Made by a program: the position numbers and the translations under genes
Shown: one piece after another, positions 62,790 to 64,000 of the stretch
Layout: every line of letters begins with the position of its first letter
How positions within the stretch are numbered: the stretch's first letter is position 1
From: Anodontia alba
Lineage: Eukaryota; Mollusca; Bivalvia; Lucinida; Lucinidae
Direction of reading: 5' to 3'
Length of the DNA: 64,000 nt
Assembly: GCA_964016985.1 (NCBI GenBank)
Contig: OZ024828.1
Span: 303,001 to 367,000 of the forward strand
Notes under the pieces: model-generated
Databases searched by the model: none
The model's input: only the letters and a program-made list of their open reading frames with translations
Told to the model about the DNA's origin: nothing

Positions 62790-62945
62790 ATGTTTGCATA
62801 CAGACAAACAGTGTGGACCCAGATCAGACTGGTCCTAAAGGAGCAGTCTGATTTTGGTCCACACTGTTTGCAGAATTGACTTCTAAAATCACAAGCAGAT
62901 GACAAAGTAGACGACAATTGTTGTGATTGGCAGTTAAAGGGTTAA
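62790..62945. repeat. PalG-type hairpin repeat
   Basis: CAAACAGTGTGGACCCAGAT and TTTTGGTCCACACTGTTTGC form a long stem with CAGACTGGTCCT..GCAGTCTG at the tip (62806-62870). It ends GGCAGTTAAAGGGTTAA. Confidence 0.7.
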
Positions 62946-62950
62946 TGATT

Positions 62951-63186
62951 ACTTGGGAGCAATTGTTCAAACTAAAGACGTCATTAGTTAGCAATTGTAA
63001 TAATTTTAATTGTAAAATACAGCAAATGTACTACATTGTAATATATTTACTAAAATATGAAAAGTGTTTGAAAATGCAAAAGCTGCTCACATTTTTTAGC
63101 TAAATACTATTGTATTAGAACACTTAACATTTTGAGCACCGACGAGTTTGTGAAGCTTACGATGCTTTGAACAATTGGACCTGGGC
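62951..63186. mobile_element. Diverged relative of the CAGGGCCCAGTTGTTC MITE
   Basis: GGAGCAATTGTTCAAACTAAAG, GACGTCATTAGTTAGC at the left and GAGCACCGACGAGTTTGTG, GCTTTGAACAATTGGACCTGG at the right keep the order of 13490-13688. Confidence 0.65.
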
Positions 63187-63700
63187 TTAATTCATAAATT
63201 CTTAATTGATAAAGTTTGAGCATATCGAAACAAAACCAACGGGAGCAAGCGATCCGGTAGACTGTTAAAAGATATCATCTTCGAATACTGCCTAAATATA
63301 CGCCTTGGCGGGCATTTTTGGAAGGATTTCCTAGTTGCAAACCAATACCAAGCCATGTGGATAAAATTACTTGCTCAATAAAAAAAACTCTTGTTGGGGA
63401 TCTTTCATTCAGCTTCCTGTCATTCTATCTAGAGTACGATACTTTAGTTACAGCTGCACCATTGCGCCGAATTTGCTCATTTGTATGTTCTAATGCTACA
63501 TCTTCTTTCTGAGAAAATCTACACTTTTTGCTGTTTGAAGCGAAACTGTTCCGAATAGTGTGAAAAAAATACGTCAGCTGACTGACACTTAACAGAGAAC
63601 AAGAAACGATGTGTGATAAATTCATTGTTTGAACTTAAAAAGAACAAAATAAAACAACAACACAAAAAAAAAGAAACATTTTTAAGATTTATGTTTGGTC
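63187..63700. other. Unassigned
   Basis: No gene or named repeat recognised. Confidence 0.4.

Positions 63701-63741
<41 letters not shown>
63701..63741. repeat. (TC)n microsatellite
   Basis: About 19 uninterrupted TC dinucleotides. Confidence 0.95.
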
Positions 63742-63745
<4 letters not shown>

Positions 63746-63774
63746 GGTATGAGAAATCCCCAAATGTGACACTG

Positions 63775-63862
63775 GCAGGCACTGAAGGCCCGGATCAGAC
63801 ATTGCAGAATACATCGGCTGATAGGGGCCTTTATGTTCTTATTCGACTTCGTCTCAAACTAA
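63775..63862. repeat. PalD-like hairpin, worn
   Basis: CACTGAAGGCCCGGATCAGAC and GGCTGATAGGGGCCTTTATG pair imperfectly. The remainder of the window to 64000 is unassigned. Confidence 0.45.
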
Positions 63863-64000
63863 CATAAATCATTTTTATTCTATTGTAATGGGACATCAGC
63901 CTACGCCTCGGCAAACCCTCTTGCACTGACGTTACACGACTTAACCATTTTCATCAGTAAAATATGACAAGACATAACACATATATGTGATGCCAGCGGT

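Overview
The window looks like repeat-dense nuclear DNA of an animal, most likely a bivalve mollusc. The reasons are intron-containing coding sequence, a high load of palindromic MITE-like elements, GTCCGTCC-type tandem repeats, and a secreted protein whose C-terminal domain resembles the 'short-chain collagen C4-like' proteins of bivalves. That assignment rests on recognition, not on a search. No bacterial, phage or organellar features are visible.

Only one protein-coding gene is well supported. It is a two-exon gene on the minus strand: exon 1 at 61857-61632 (signal peptide plus coiled coil), a 5.7 kb intron full of transposable elements, and exon 2 at 55885-55329 (Cys-rich C4-like domain). 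The splice sites and phase agree and give a 260-residue secreted protein. A second, weak candidate exon lies at 27924-27739 (minus).

Dead coding sequence comes from retroelements. A YIDD-type reverse transcriptase family occurs as RT remnants at 3019-3606, 13965-14870 and 24350-24238, and as 3' tails at 3607-4393, 10577-11022, 11560-11381, 12995-12728 and perhaps 17745-18060. Two LINEs on the minus strand (45660-43090 and 53600-52484) carry endonuclease, RT and C-terminal zinc-knuckle pieces broken by frameshifts.

Most of the rest belongs to short repeat families, named here for cross-reference. PalA: ~200 bp palindrome with TTCAGCAGACGAC arms and a TTTCATGCAAATTGTCTCC centre. PalB: ~275 bp palindrome starting CATYACGAAAACA, with a central hairpin TACTCGTTAGAACCGCC / GGCGGTTCTAACGAGTA. 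PalC: ~100 bp hairpin rich in GGGCCGTCATCGGCCC. PalD: ~230 bp MITEs with GAGCCAGCGCAC or related ends and paired GATCAGACTGCGC-type hairpins. PalE: palindromes with TCTAAAAGGAAAGAA arms. PalF: TA-flanked MITEs with CAGTSRAAYYTC / CTCGA ends. PalG: MITEs with ACCGTATYTACCCTAA ends and an inner CAGTGTAGACCCTGATCAGA hairpin. A-rep: ~480 bp interspersed repeat (GAAGGCAATGATCAGGAA to GATGAGGACTCGACAGCA). C-rep: ~280 bp repeat (ACGGATTAGAAAATGGGAGTC). S-rep: repeat with a GGGTTCGAATCATCC box, a pyrimidine tract and a poly(A) end.

There are also large tandem arrays: 40-bp (4408-6290), 45-bp (10047-10464 and 54578-54850), 29-bp (21063-21623 and 46338-46487), 46-bp x45 (30818-32888) and 38-bp (35337-36211). 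Elements are often nested (PalB in a LINE, in A-rep and in PalD; S-rep in PalA; a TA-MITE in a retroelement tail), which gives a relative order of insertion. I found no multi-gene system. The most interesting signals are the hairpin core shared between different MITE families, empty-site evidence for PalB, and the TE-defined intron of the C4-like gene.
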